NCBI GenBank assembly: GCA_002082585.1
Contig: CP020563.1
Span: 2,350,001-2,414,000 of the forward strand
Direction: 5' to 3'
DNA: 64,000 nt
Origin: Kitasatospora albolonga
Lineage (GTDB): Bacteria; Actinomycetota; Actinomycetes; Streptomycetales; Streptomycetaceae
Below the pieces are notes generated by a model. The model saw only the letters and a program-made list of their open reading frames with translations. It did not search any database and was not told the origin of the DNA. The translations under genes were made by a program, and so were the position numbers. This document shows, in pieces, positions 26,312 to 34,384 of this stretch; the stretch's first letter is position 1, and every line of letters starts with the position of its first letter.

Positions 26312-27058
26312 ATGACGACGATAACGACGCGTACGGTGGAGTACCCGGCCGACGGTTTGACGATGATCGGGCACCTCGCGCTCCCGGCCGGTGCCGGCCG
26401 TCGGCCCGCGGTGCTGCTCGGGCCGGAGGGCGTGGGGCTGAGCGACGTCGAGCGCCGCCGAGCCGACGCTCTCGCCGAGCTGGGATATGTGGCGCTGGCC
26501 TTCGACCTGCACGGCGGACGGTATTTGGGTGACCCCGAGCAGATGCTGGCCCGTTGCCTGCCCCTGCTCGCCGATCCCGACCGGATGCGGGGCATCGGCC
26601 ATGCGGCGCTCGACGTGTTGCGTACCGAACCGCGGACCGACCCCGACCGGATCGCCGCCGTCGGTTACGGAACCGGTGGCGCCATCGCGCTGGAACTCGG
26701 GCGCGATGGCGTCAACTTGCGTGCGATCGGGACAGTCAACGCGACCACCACGGGCCGACCGGGTGAGGCAGCTCGCATCCGCTGCCCGGTGTGGGCCGGG
26801 GTCGGGTCGGAGGACCCGATCATGCCGCCCGCGCAACGGGACGCGTTCACCGCCGAGATGCAGGCCGCAGGCGTCGACTGGCGCCTCACGGTCTACGGCG
26901 GCGCCTTGCACGCCTTCCACCACCCGCCGGTCGACCACCCCACACTCCCCGGCGTCGGCCACCACCCACGGCACGCGCAGCGCGCCTGGCGCGACGTCGT
27001 CGGCCTGCTCGCCGAGTGCCTGCCCGTGACGGAAGACCTGGGGGCACGCCCCGGGTAA
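26312..27058 (+). CDS. Dienelactone-hydrolase-fold protein lacking the usual nucleophile
   Basis: 248 aa alpha/beta-hydrolase of the DLH family (RRPAVLLGPEGVGLSDVERR, LAFDLHGGRYLGD, IRCPVWAGVGSEDPIMPP, and a C-terminal LHAFHHPPVD with the expected His). In DLH proteins the nucleophile elbow reads G-x-C-x-G-G; here it is GYGTGG with Gly120 at the nucleophile position, so classical hydrolysis is unlikely. It could be a binding or otherwise altered enzyme. I recall similar GYGTGG sequences in other streptomycetes, so it may be a subfamily trait, not damage. Confidence 0.8.
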   Translation: MTTITTRTVEYPADGLTMIGHLALPAGAGRRPAVLLGPEGVGLSDVERRRADALAELGYVALAFDLHGGRYLGDPEQMLARCLPLLADPDRMRGIGHAALDVLRTEPRTDPDRIAAVGYGTGGAIALELGRDGVNLRAIGTVNATTTGRPGEAARIRCPVWAGVGSEDPIMPPAQRDAFTAEMQAAGVDWRLTVYGGALHAFHHPPVDHPTLPGVGHHPRHAQRAWRDVVGLLAECLPVTEDLGARPG

Positions 27059-27079
27059 GCGTGCCGCCGCCCGCCCCAC

Positions 27080-27133
27080 CCCCTACAAACTCGCAGGTCG
27101 GAAAGTATTTCCCGCGCGAGCGGGGGTGCCCCT
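27080..27133 (+). repeat. Decayed CRISPR leader end plus one degenerate repeat
   Basis: CCCCTACAAACTCGCAGGTC (27080-27099) matches 17 of 20 bases of the sequence at the leader end of the true array (29476-29495). The 29 bases from 27105 to 27133 match the array repeat at about 20 positions, including the CGGGGGTG core. Order and orientation are the same as at the array. No second repeat follows. Confidence 0.65.
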
Positions 27134-27174
27134 CGTGAGGCGTCGCGGTGCGGCGAACGTCGCAGGTCGGGGCG

Positions 27175-27597
27175 TTAACGCGTGGCGAGGCGCTCCAGCA
27201 GGGCGGCGCTCCGCGCCAGCAACACCCGCTCCTCGTCCGTGAGTTCGGCCTCGATGGCCTGAGCCAGCCAGCCGACCCGGCGGCCACGCTCCGCTTCGAG
27301 CGCGGCCCGGCCCGCGTCCGACAGTTCGACCAGGGACTTCCGGCCGTCCGTGGGGTGAGCACGGCGCGTGATCAGGTTCTGCTCCATGAGGAGCCCCACC
27401 GCCCGGGCCATCGACTGGGGGCGTACGCGCTGGTCGGCGGCGAGGTCGCTGGTGGTCATGGCGCCGTCGCGGTCGAGTACGCCGAGCACGGCGACCTGGC
27501 CCAGCGGGATGCGGTCCTCGTGGGTGACGCGTCGGGTGAGCTTGCCCATCGCGGTGCGCAGTTCGGCGGCGATGGTGGCGGCTTCCGGGGTGGACAT
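27175..27597 (-). CDS. MarR family regulator divergent from enolase
   Basis: 140 aa, a compact MarR protein: EDRIPLGQVAVLGVLDRDGA, recognition region TSDLAADQRVRPQSMARAVG and wing LITRRAHPTDGRKSLVELS. The ATG at 27597 is used; a GTG three codons upstream lies closer to a GAGG and is a plausible alternative. It is divergent from an enolase gene with a perfect 12-bp dyad between, so it probably controls that enolase and itself. It is convergent with the DLH gene; a CRISPR-like remnant lies between the two stops. Confidence 0.88.
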   Translation of the reverse strand: MSTPEAATIAAELRTAMGKLTRRVTHEDRIPLGQVAVLGVLDRDGAMTTSDLAADQRVRPQSMARAVGLLMEQNLITRRAHPTDGRKSLVELSDAGRAALEAERGRRVGWLAQAIEAELTDEERVLLARSAALLERLATR

Positions 27598-27643
27598 AGG
27601 GCACTTTACCTCGCCGGTCAGCACGGTTGCGCACGTGACCTGC

Positions 27644-27687
27644 ACAGCAAAGCTGTACAGCAAAACTAAGCAGCTTTGCTGTATAGT
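27644..27687. promoter_or_regulatory. MarR operator dyad overlapping the enolase -10
   Basis: ACAGCAAAGCTG (27644-27655) and CAGCTTTGCTGT (27671-27682) are perfect inverted copies 15 bp apart. ACAGCAAA also recurs at 27657. A TATAGT -10 (27682-27687) shares the last base of the right arm, so binding should occlude the enolase promoter. Confidence 0.7.
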
Positions 27688-27759
27688 TTTGGTTGCCGGG
27701 GCCAGCGCCAGCGCTGTCGCAGCCGGGGCCACGGCACATGACAACGGGAAGGAACTCCC

Positions 27760-29070
27760 ATGTCCACCAAGGCAGTCGGAACCATCGACGCCACCGTCGA
27801 GACCGTCACCGCCCGCCGGATCATCGACAGCCGGGGCAACCCCACGGTCGAGGTAGATGTCGTCCTGGCGGACGGGGCCCTGGGACGGGCGGCCGTCCCC
27901 TCCGGCGCCTCCACCGGCGCCCGGGAAGCCGTGGAACTGCGCGACGGGGACTCCGCGCGCTGGCACGGCAAGGGCGTCGACCGCGCGGTGGCCCACGTCA
28001 ACGGGGAGATCGCGGCGTCCGTACGGGGCAGGGACGCGACGGACCAGGCGGGCCTCGATGCCGCGCTGACCGCCCTCGACGGCACCGCCACGAAGTCCCG
28101 GCTCGGCGCCAACGCGATCCTCGGCGTCTCCCTCGCCACCGCCAAGGCCGCAGCGGCGGCCCACCGCCAGCCCCTCTACCGCTACCTCGGCGGCGCCGAC
28201 GCCCGTCTCCTCCCGTTGCCGATGATGAACATCGTCAACGGCGGCGCCCACGCCGACAACCCGCTGGATTTCCAGGAGTTCATGATTGCGCCCGTGGGCG
28301 CGGACACCTTCGCCGAAGCCGTCCGCATGGGCAGCGAGGTCTTCCACACCCTGCGCCGCGACCTGCTGGCCGCCGGGCACTCCACGGGCGTCGGTGATGA
28401 GGGCGGCTTCGCGCCCGCGCTGCGTACCGCCGAGGAGGCGCTCGACTTCGTGATGACCGCCATCGAACGCACCGGCTACCGCGCCGGCACGGACATCGGC
28501 CTGATCATGGACCCGGCGTCATCGGAGTTCTTCCGCGATGGGGTGTACGACTACGCGGGCGAGGGCGTACGCCGCACCCCCTCCGAGAACGCCGACTACC
28601 TGGCCAAGCTGATCGACGCCTACCCGGTCGTCTCCATCGAGGACCCGATGGCGGAGAACGACCTGGACGGCTGGCGCGAGCTGACCGCCCGCGTCGGTGA
28701 CCGCTGCCAGCTCACCGGCGACGACGTGTTCTGCACCAACGAGACGCTGCTCCGGGAGGGCATCCGTACCGGCGTCGGCAACTCGGTCCTGGTCAAGGTG
28801 AACCAGATCGGAACCCTGACCGAGGCGCTGGCCACGGTGACCACGGCCCACCAAGCGGGCTGGACAGCCGTCATGTCGCACCGCTCGGGCGAGACGGAGG
28901 ACACCACCATCGCGGACCTGGCGGTGGCGACCGGCTGTGGCCAGATCAAGACCGGCTCGCTCTCCCGCTCCGACCGCACGGCGAAGTACAACCAACTGAT
29001 CCGGATCGAGGAAGAGTTGGGCGACTCGGCGCGCTATGCGGGCGGCTCGGCGTTGCGTCGCCGTACGTGA
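27760..29070 (+). CDS. eno: Enolase (probably an additional copy)
   Basis: 436 aa, the usual size. It keeps the enolase blocks: [86 protein letters not shown] (catalytic Lys) and [19 protein letters not shown]. It converts 2-phosphoglycerate to phosphoenolpyruvate. RBS AAGGA lies six bases before the ATG. Details such as VFCTNETLL in place of the more common VTN(P) region and the private MarR switch suggest a regulated paralogue rather than the housekeeping enolase, which in Streptomyces normally sits elsewhere. Whether another eno exists cannot be seen here. Confidence 0.93.
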   Translation: MSTKAVGTIDATVETVTARRIIDSRGNPTVEVDVVLADGALGRAAVPSGASTGAREAVELRDGDSARWHGKGVDRAVAHVNGEIAASVRGRDATDQAGLDAALTALDGTATKSRLGANAILGVSLATAKAAAAAHRQPLYRYLGGADARLLPLPMMNIVNGGAHADNPLDFQEFMIAPVGADTFAEAVRMGSEVFHTLRRDLLAAGHSTGVGDEGGFAPALRTAEEALDFVMTAIERTGYRAGTDIGLIMDPASSEFFRDGVYDYAGEGVRRTPSENADYLAKLIDAYPVVSIEDPMAENDLDGWRELTARVGDRCQLTGDDVFCTNETLLREGIRTGVGNSVLVKVNQIGTLTEALATVTTAHQAGWTAVMSHRSGETEDTTIADLAVATGCGQIKTGSLSRSDRTAKYNQLIRIEEELGDSARYAGGSALRRRT

Positions 29071-29475
29071 ACAGCGGGCAGGAGCGGCCGAGGCAGAGGC
29101 ACGCGAGCCCTCAGTTCGCCGACTATCGGGTGCGAACCGGCACCCGGGCGGGCGCCAGTCCCGGAAGTCTCGTCTCGGGGCGTGGCGGCGAGATCGGGCG
29201 CTTCGGCGGGGGCGGGGTCTTCGGCGGGCGGTCCGGGATGTGATCCAACACGGAGGCTCCCAGGGTCGGTACGGGGACCCATCGTATGACCGGCCGCTAG
29301 GGCGCGCGGCTGCGATCGGCCGTTTCTCGCCTGTGCAAGTCGGGGGTGTGCGGCGCCATGTCTTTTGGGGGCGCTGGCTGAACGACACGGTCTCTGAGAG
29401 GCGAACGGGTACCTTCCTGCTCTGTCACCATGGAGGGGTGAGCGTGGTGCAGCCTTGAGACAAGAGATGGCAAAG
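29071..29475. other. Intergenic region between enolase and CRISPR array
   Basis: About 400 bp without a supported gene. The last 40 bp form the array leader end. I see no cas gene remnant; open frames on both strands here lack ribosome sites and known domains. Confidence 0.5.
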
Positions 29476-29836
29476 CCCCTATAAACCCGCAGGTCAGGGA
29501 GAGTGGTCCCCACGTACGCGGGGGTGTTCCGCTCCCGGGTCCGGGGCGAGGCCGGTGGCATGGGTGGTCCCCGCGTACGCGGGGGTGTTCCGTCGTCGGT
29601 GGGGGTGTCGGTGATCCGGGCGAGGTGGTCCCCGCGTACGCGGGGGTGTTCCGTGGTTCAGCGTCATGTTGACGCTGGTCTCCTGGTGGTCCCCGCGTAC
29701 GCGGGGGTGTTCCGCTGGCGGCGCTGGGGTCGATGAACGTCCACTCGTGGTCCCCGCGTACGCGGGGGTGTTCCGCACGAGATCGAGGACTCGCTGCCCG
29801 GCATCTAGTGGTCCCCGCCCAAACGGGGGTGCTCCG
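29476..29836 (+). CRISPR. Type I-E-like CRISPR array: leader end, six repeats, five 32-bp spacers
   Basis: The 29-bp repeat begins GTGGTCCCCGCGTACGCGGG and ends in GTGTTCCG, the streptomycete/E. coli-type (I-E) class. Repeats start at 29503, 29564, 29625, 29686, 29747 and 29808; all five spacers are exactly 32 bp. Repeat 1 has G to A at position 10; repeat 6 has five changes, marking the distal end. So the leader is on the left (29476-29502, CCCCTATAAACCCGCAGGTC just before repeat 1) and transcription runs right. No cas genes are in the window, so Cas proteins would have to act from elsewhere. Confidence 0.95.
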
Positions 29837-29844
29837 CCCCCAGA

Positions 29845-29875
29845 GGTCTGCCCGCCCCCCTCGGGTGGGCAGACC
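29845..29875. terminator. Hairpin just after the CRISPR array
   Basis: GGTCTGCCC (29845-29853) and GGGCAGACC (29867-29875) form a perfect 9-bp stem with a 13-nt loop, 9 bp beyond the last repeat. It could end the pre-crRNA or the leftward small gene at 29901. Confidence 0.55.
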
Positions 29876-29900
29876 CAGGACGCCCTCGGCAAAGGGCGGG

Positions 29901-30167
29901 TCAGAGGGACGGGGTCAGGCTCTTCGCCGTGCGGCAGTGGCTCGTCCTCGTGTGGCGCCACAGTTGGACGACCGTCAGGCCGAACAAGGCGGTGAACGCG
30001 ACGAGCAGGGCCGTCACGATCTCCGTCTGCCGGGCGCCCGCGTCGCGGTCCAGTTGGAGGAGCAGGCACAGCAGGGAGAGCACCATCCCGCCGAGGTAGA
30101 CCGATCGGACGCGCCGCAGCTGCCGTACAGCGCGAGGGGCGAGGGCTACACGCTTCATGAGGGCCAT
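29901..30167 (-). CDS. Small two-helix membrane protein
   Basis: 88 aa. Two hydrophobic helices, VYLGGMVLSLLCLLLQL and IVTALLVAFTALFGLTVVQL, with basic flanks (RAVRQLRRVRS before, WRHTRTSHCRTAKS after), predict two membrane passes with cytoplasmic ends. No family is recognised. Start could be 30167 or 30158 (MKRVALAPRAV); no clear ribosome site favours either. It lies 110 bp after the lipoprotein gene on the same strand, so they may share a transcript. Confidence 0.55.
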   Translation of the reverse strand: MALMKRVALAPRAVRQLRRVRSVYLGGMVLSLLCLLLQLDRDAGARQTEIVTALLVAFTALFGLTVVQLWRHTRTSHCRTAKSLTPSL

Positions 30168-30278
30168 GTGCGGCGGATACCCCGGGCGCGGCCCGCCAGT
30201 CACCGTCCTTGCCCTGTTCACCCGCCGCCGACGGGGTTCGGCCCCTCGTGGACCGCGCGGCCGATGGGAGCGGTCGGC

Positions 30279-30887
30279 TCAGTCCTCGACCGGCCACTCC
30301 AACGGTTCGCTGTGGAAGCCCTGTTCGAGCTCGACCGCCGTCGGCTTCTCGCCCCGGGTGATCAGGAAGGTCGTGCAGATCTTCTCCGACGTGCCCTTGG
30401 CCAACTTCTTCTCCGAGTCCGGCTCCGGGCAGTTGGGCCACGTCACATCGCCCCACATGACGAGCAGGGCCTTGGTGCGGTCGCCGCGGTCCGTCCTGAT
30501 GACGAGGTCGCCGTCCATGGCGCCGATCCGCATCGGCTTGCCGCCTGTGTGGGTGAGCGTGGACCAGACGTGGACGGGGACCCTGGGGCCCTTCAACTGG
30601 CTCTTGTCCAGGCCGGACTTGTTGACGTCCTCCGATGTGCCGGTCACGACCTTGGTGGGTGTGACCGTGTACGTGGCGCCCCCTTCATCCTTCTTCAGGC
30701 CGCCCTGCTGAGGGCTGGACTCGCCCAGGCGGAAGGTCTTGCGGTCGTCGGGCGAGCCGGAGGGCGCGGCCCCGTCGCTCTTCCCCGTGTCGGAGAGGGC
30801 TCCGCCGCAGCCTGCCAGGGTCACCGTCAGTGCTATGGCGGCCAGTGCCGCCGGGACCGCGCGCGTCAGCGTACGCGTGTTACGCAT
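30279..30887 (-). CDS. Secreted lipoprotein of unknown function
   Basis: 202 aa. The first 27 residues are a lipoprotein signal: basic n-region (MRNTRTLTR), hydrophobic core (AVPAALAAIALTVT) and lipobox LAGC with Cys27. The mature part has a Ser/Gly/Asp-rich linker, then a beta-rich domain (TYTVTPTKVVTGTSEDVNK, PRVPVHVWSTLTHTGGKPM) resembling DUF4352-like immunoglobulin-type lipoprotein domains, with two cysteines (WPNCPEPD, KICTTFL) that could form a disulphide. It would be anchored outside the membrane. Function is not known. Confidence 0.8.
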   Translation of the reverse strand: MRNTRTLTRAVPAALAAIALTVTLAGCGGALSDTGKSDGAAPSGSPDDRKTFRLGESSPQQGGLKKDEGGATYTVTPTKVVTGTSEDVNKSGLDKSQLKGPRVPVHVWSTLTHTGGKPMRIGAMDGDLVIRTDRGDRTKALLVMWGDVTWPNCPEPDSEKKLAKGTSEKICTTFLITRGEKPTAVELEQGFHSEPLEWPVED

Positions 30888-31131
30888 GTCTTGTCGTTCT
30901 CCCCGTTGGACGTGCTTACTTCCCGCCCGATCCTGCCAGAGCGGGTGGCGCGTCCTCAAAGCGGAATGGGGCCCGGCCTCGCGGCCGGACCCCCCTCGCT
31001 TTCCCCCCGTCGGGCCTTCCCGTTCCCCCCGGACCCCTCCCCGGAAGTCCCGACGCCATGTGTGACCCGGGAGGGTACGCAAAGGTTGCAGCCCTTTACG
31101 ATCTCTTTACCTTCGGGCTCGGTCAGGGCTC

Positions 31132-31965
31132 TCAGCAGGCATGTTGCGCATAGCGCTCCGCCACCTCGGCCAGTACCTCCGCCCCGTCCCGGGCCCACAG
31201 CGCCTCGTTGAAGATCTCCACCTCGATCGGGCCGGTGAAGCCCGCCGCCTCCACCTCCGTACGGAACGACCGGAAGTCCACGCTTCCGTCGCCCAGTTGG
31301 CCCCGGCCCAGCAGGACGCCCGCCGGGAGCGGGGTGATCCAGTCGGCCAACTGGAAGGCGTGGATACGGCCGCCCGCGCCCGCGCGGGCGATCTCGGCGG
31401 GGGCCCGGTCGTCCCACCAGACGTGGTAGGTGTCGACGACCACCCCCACCTGCTCGGCCGGGAAGCGTTCCGCGAGGTCCAGGGCCTGGGCCAGGGTGGA
31501 GACCACGCAGCGGTCCGAGGCGAACATCGGGTGCAGCGGTTCGATCGCCAGGCGTACGCCGCGTTCGCCCGCGTACGGGGCGAGTTCGGCCAGCGCGTCC
31601 GCCACCCGTTCCCGCGCCCCGTACAAGTCGCGTCTGCCGGGCGGGAGTCCGCCGGAGACCAGGACCAGGGTGTCCGTCGAGAGGGCCGCCGCCTCGTCGA
31701 TCGCCCGGCGGTTGTCGTCCAGGGCGCCGGCCCGCTCCACCGGGTCCGTGGCGGTGAGGAAGCCGCCCCGGCAGAGGCTGGTGACCGTGAGCCCGGCGTC
31801 GGAGAGGAGCCTCGCCGTGCGCTCGACGCCGTACGCCTGGACCGGCGCCCGCCACAGGCCGACCATGCCGATCCCCGCCGTGACGCACCCCTCCGCCAGC
31901 TCGGGCAGCGACCACTGCTTGATCGTCTCCTGGTTGAGCGAGAGACGGGTGAGGGGGTCGCTCAT
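31132..31965 (-). CDS. Sugar phosphate isomerase/epimerase (TIM barrel)
   Basis: 277 aa xylose-isomerase-like TIM barrel. LSLNQETIKQWSLPELAEGC at the N-terminus, AIEPLHPMFASDRCVVSTL, VGVVVDTYHVWWDD and PIEVEIFNEALWARDG carry the usual Glu/Asp/His metal ligands. The ATG at 31965 overlaps the DUF993 stop (ATGA). Last of three coupled genes; with the dehydrogenase it resembles oxidation-epimerisation pathways for sugars or inositols (3-keto-sugar chemistry), but the substrate is not evident. Confidence 0.85.
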   Translation of the reverse strand: MSDPLTRLSLNQETIKQWSLPELAEGCVTAGIGMVGLWRAPVQAYGVERTARLLSDAGLTVTSLCRGGFLTATDPVERAGALDDNRRAIDEAAALSTDTLVLVSGGLPPGRRDLYGARERVADALAELAPYAGERGVRLAIEPLHPMFASDRCVVSTLAQALDLAERFPAEQVGVVVDTYHVWWDDRAPAEIARAGAGGRIHAFQLADWITPLPAGVLLGRGQLGDGSVDFRSFRTEVEAAGFTGPIEVEIFNEALWARDGAEVLAEVAERYAQHAC

Positions 31966-33119
31966 CGCGTTCCTCCGTGGACCGCGAGGAGTGCTCGCAT
32001 CCGGTGTGCCGCCAGCTCCGGGTCCGGGAACAGGCCCAGGCCGTCCGCCAGTTCGTACGCCTTCGTCAGGTGCGGCAGCGAGCGCGCCGACTGGAGGCCG
32101 CCCACCATCGTGAAGTGCTCCTGGTGGCCCGCCAGCCAGGCCAGCAGGACAACCCCCGTCTTGTAGAAGCGGGTCGGCGGCTCGAAGAGGTGGCGGGAGA
32201 GTGCGACCGTGGGGTCGAGGAGGGCCCGGAAGCCGTCCACGTCCCCCGTGTCCAGGACCCGTACCGCATGTGCCGCCAAGGGCCCCAGCGGGTCGAAGAT
32301 GCCCAACAGGGCGTGGCTGAAGCCCTGTTCGTCGCCCGCGATCAGCTCCGGGTAGTGGAAGTCGTCGCCCGTGTAGCAGCGCACCCCGGCCGGGAGGCGG
32401 CGGCGTACGTCGATCTCACGCGCCGCGTCCAGGAGGGAGATCTTGATGCCGTCGACCTTGTCCGGGTGTTCGGCGATGACCTTCAGGAACGTGTCCGTCG
32501 CCTCGTCGAGGTCCGGGCTGCCCCAGTAGCCCGCCAGCGCCGGGTCGAACATCGGGCCCAGCCAGTGCAGGATCACCGGCCCGGAAGCCTGGCGCAGGAG
32601 GTGGGCGTAGACGGCCAGATAGTCCTCCGGGCCCCTTGCCGCGCGGGCCAGCGCCCGCGACGCCATCAGGATCGGCTGTACGCCGTTCGCCTCGGCCAGG
32701 GTCAGTTGCTCCTCGTACGCCGATCCGACCTCCGCCAGTGTCGGCCGGGGGGACGCGGGGAGTTGGTCCGTGCCGACCCCGCACGCGATCCTCCCGCCCA
32801 CCGCCCTCGCCTCCGCCGCCGAGCGCCGGATCAGTTCGGCCGCACCCGGCCAGTCCAGGCCCATCCCCCGCTGCGCGGTGTCCATCGCCTCCGCCACGCC
32901 CAAGCCGTGCGCCCAGAGATGGCGGCGGAAGGCGAGCGTGGACTCCCAGTCGACGGCCGCCGGGGCGTCCGGACCGGCATCCGCGTACGGGTCCGCCACC
33001 ACGTGGGCCGCCGAGAAGACCGTACGGGAGGTGAGGGGCACCCCTGACGGGGGCAGGTCCAGCGGGGTGGTGCGCGGGGTGTACGGGCCCTGGGGCAGCG
33101 GGACCTCCCGCACCGTCAC
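31962..33119 (-). CDS. DUF993 dihydrodipicolinate-synthase-like protein
   Basis: 385 aa. RGMGLDWPGAAELIRRSAAE, GVGTDQLPASPRPTLAEVGS, ILHWLGPMFDPALAGYWGS and KISLLDAAREIDVRRRLPAG match the DUF993 family, annotated as dihydrodipicolinate synthase-like (Schiff-base aldolase superfamily); the Lys in DGIKISLLD could be the Schiff-base residue. GTG at 33119 overlaps the dehydrogenase stop (GTGA); a second GTG at 33113 is possible. A role in cleaving the keto-acid or keto-sugar product of its neighbours is an inference. Confidence 0.85.
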   Translation of the reverse strand: MTVREVPLPQGPYTPRTTPLDLPPSGVPLTSRTVFSAAHVVADPYADAGPDAPAAVDWESTLAFRRHLWAHGLGVAEAMDTAQRGMGLDWPGAAELIRRSAAEARAVGGRIACGVGTDQLPASPRPTLAEVGSAYEEQLTLAEANGVQPILMASRALARAARGPEDYLAVYAHLLRQASGPVILHWLGPMFDPALAGYWGSPDLDEATDTFLKVIAEHPDKVDGIKISLLDAAREIDVRRRLPAGVRCYTGDDFHYPELIAGDEQGFSHALLGIFDPLGPLAAHAVRVLDTGDVDGFRALLDPTVALSRHLFEPPTRFYKTGVVLLAWLAGHQEHFTMVGGLQSARSLPHLTKAYELADGLGLFPDPELAAHRMRALLAVHGGTR

Positions 33120-34267
33120 AGCGTCAGCTCCGGGACCTCGAAGCGGCGGCCCTCGGCGGACGACTTCAGGCCCAGTTCCGCGAGTTGGACGCCCCGCGCC
33201 CCGGCCAGCAGGTCCCACGCGTACGGCTCGTCCAGCGCCACATGGCGCAGGAACAGCTCCCACTGCGCCTTGAACCCGTTGTCGAACTCCTGGTTGTCCG
33301 GGATCTCCTGCCACTGGTCGCGGAAGGGTTCGGTGACCGGGAGGTCGGGGTTCCAGACCGGCTTGGGCGTCGAAGAGCGGTGCTGTACGCGGCAGTTGCG
33401 CAGGCCCGCCACCGCCGAGCCGTGCGTGCCGTCCACCTGGAACTCCACCAGCTCGTCGCGGTGCACCCGTACCGCCCAGGAGGAGTTGATCTGCGCGACC
33501 GCCCCGCCCGCCAGCTGGAAGATCCCGTACGCGGCGTCATCGGCGGTCGCCTCGTACGGCTTGCCGTGCTCGTCCCAGCGTCGCGGAACGTGCGTCCGCA
33601 CCTGAGCCGTCACGGAGGTGACCCGGCCGAACAGCTCGTGGAGCACGTACTCCCAGTGCGGGAACATGTCCACGACGATCCCGCCGCCGTCCTCCGCGCG
33701 GTAGTTCCACGAGGGGCGCTGGGCCTCCTGCCAGTCGCCCTCGAAGACCCAGTAGCCGAACTCCCCTCGGACGGAGAGGATGTCGCCGAAGAAGCCGCCG
33801 TCGATCAAGCGCTTCAGCTTGAGCAGGCCCGGCAGGAAGATCTTGTCCTGGACCACGCCGTGCTTGATGCCCGCGTCCCGGGCGAGGCGCGCCAGGTCGA
33901 GAGCGCCCGCGGTGTCCGTCGCCGTGGGCTTCTCCGTATAGATGTGCTTGCCCGCCGCCACCGCCTTCTTGACCGCCTCCACCCGGGCCGAGGTGACCTG
34001 CGCGTCGAAGTAGATGTCGACCGTGTCGTCCGCGAGCACCGCGTCCAGGTCCGTCGACCACTCGGTGAGGCCGTGGCGGGCCGCCAGTTCCTCCAGGGCG
34101 TGGGCACGGCGGCCGACAAGGACGGGTTCGGGCCAGAGCACCTCGCCGTCGCCGAGGTCCAGGCCGCCCTGCTCGCGGATCGCGAGGATCGAGCGCACCA
34201 GATGCTGCCGGTACCCCATGCGACCCGTGACGCCGTTCATGGCGATGCGCACTGTCCTGCGTGTCAC
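33116..34267 (-). CDS. Gfo/Idh/MocA family oxidoreductase
   Basis: 383 aa NAD(P)-dependent dehydrogenase. Rossmann start VRIAMNGVTGRMGYRQHLV, the signature KHIYTEKPTATDTAGALDL with the catalytic Lys at EKP, then GIKHGVVQDKIFLPGLLKL and the beta-sheet substrate domain. GTG at 34267 follows GGGAGGG by six bases. First gene of the coupled trio. Its start lies 117 bp from the divergent LacI gene with an operator between. Substrate is probably a sugar or cyclitol. Confidence 0.9.
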   Translation of the reverse strand: MTRRTVRIAMNGVTGRMGYRQHLVRSILAIREQGGLDLGDGEVLWPEPVLVGRRAHALEELAARHGLTEWSTDLDAVLADDTVDIYFDAQVTSARVEAVKKAVAAGKHIYTEKPTATDTAGALDLARLARDAGIKHGVVQDKIFLPGLLKLKRLIDGGFFGDILSVRGEFGYWVFEGDWQEAQRPSWNYRAEDGGGIVVDMFPHWEYVLHELFGRVTSVTAQVRTHVPRRWDEHGKPYEATADDAAYGIFQLAGGAVAQINSSWAVRVHRDELVEFQVDGTHGSAVAGLRNCRVQHRSSTPKPVWNPDLPVTEPFRDQWQEIPDNQEFDNGFKAQWELFLRHVALDEPYAWDLLAGARGVQLAELGLKSSAEGRRFEVPELTL

Positions 34268-34297
34268 GAAGTTCCCTCCCTGTCGGCGTACAGCCGT

Positions 34298-34311
34298 AGT
34301 AAGCGCTTTCT
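34298..34311. promoter_or_regulatory. LacI-family operator
   Basis: AGTAAGCGCTTTCT contains the AAGCGCTT core of LacI/CcpA-type operators (GTAAGCGCTTTC, near-perfect palindrome). It lies 31 bp before the dehydrogenase start and 74 bp before the LacI start, so LacI probably controls both directions. Confidence 0.75.
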
Positions 34312-34384
34312 ATGCGAGAGGACGCTAGCCTGCCGACAGCGGCCGGACAAGAGGGGGCCGCCCATGACCTCACGGAGGACAGCG

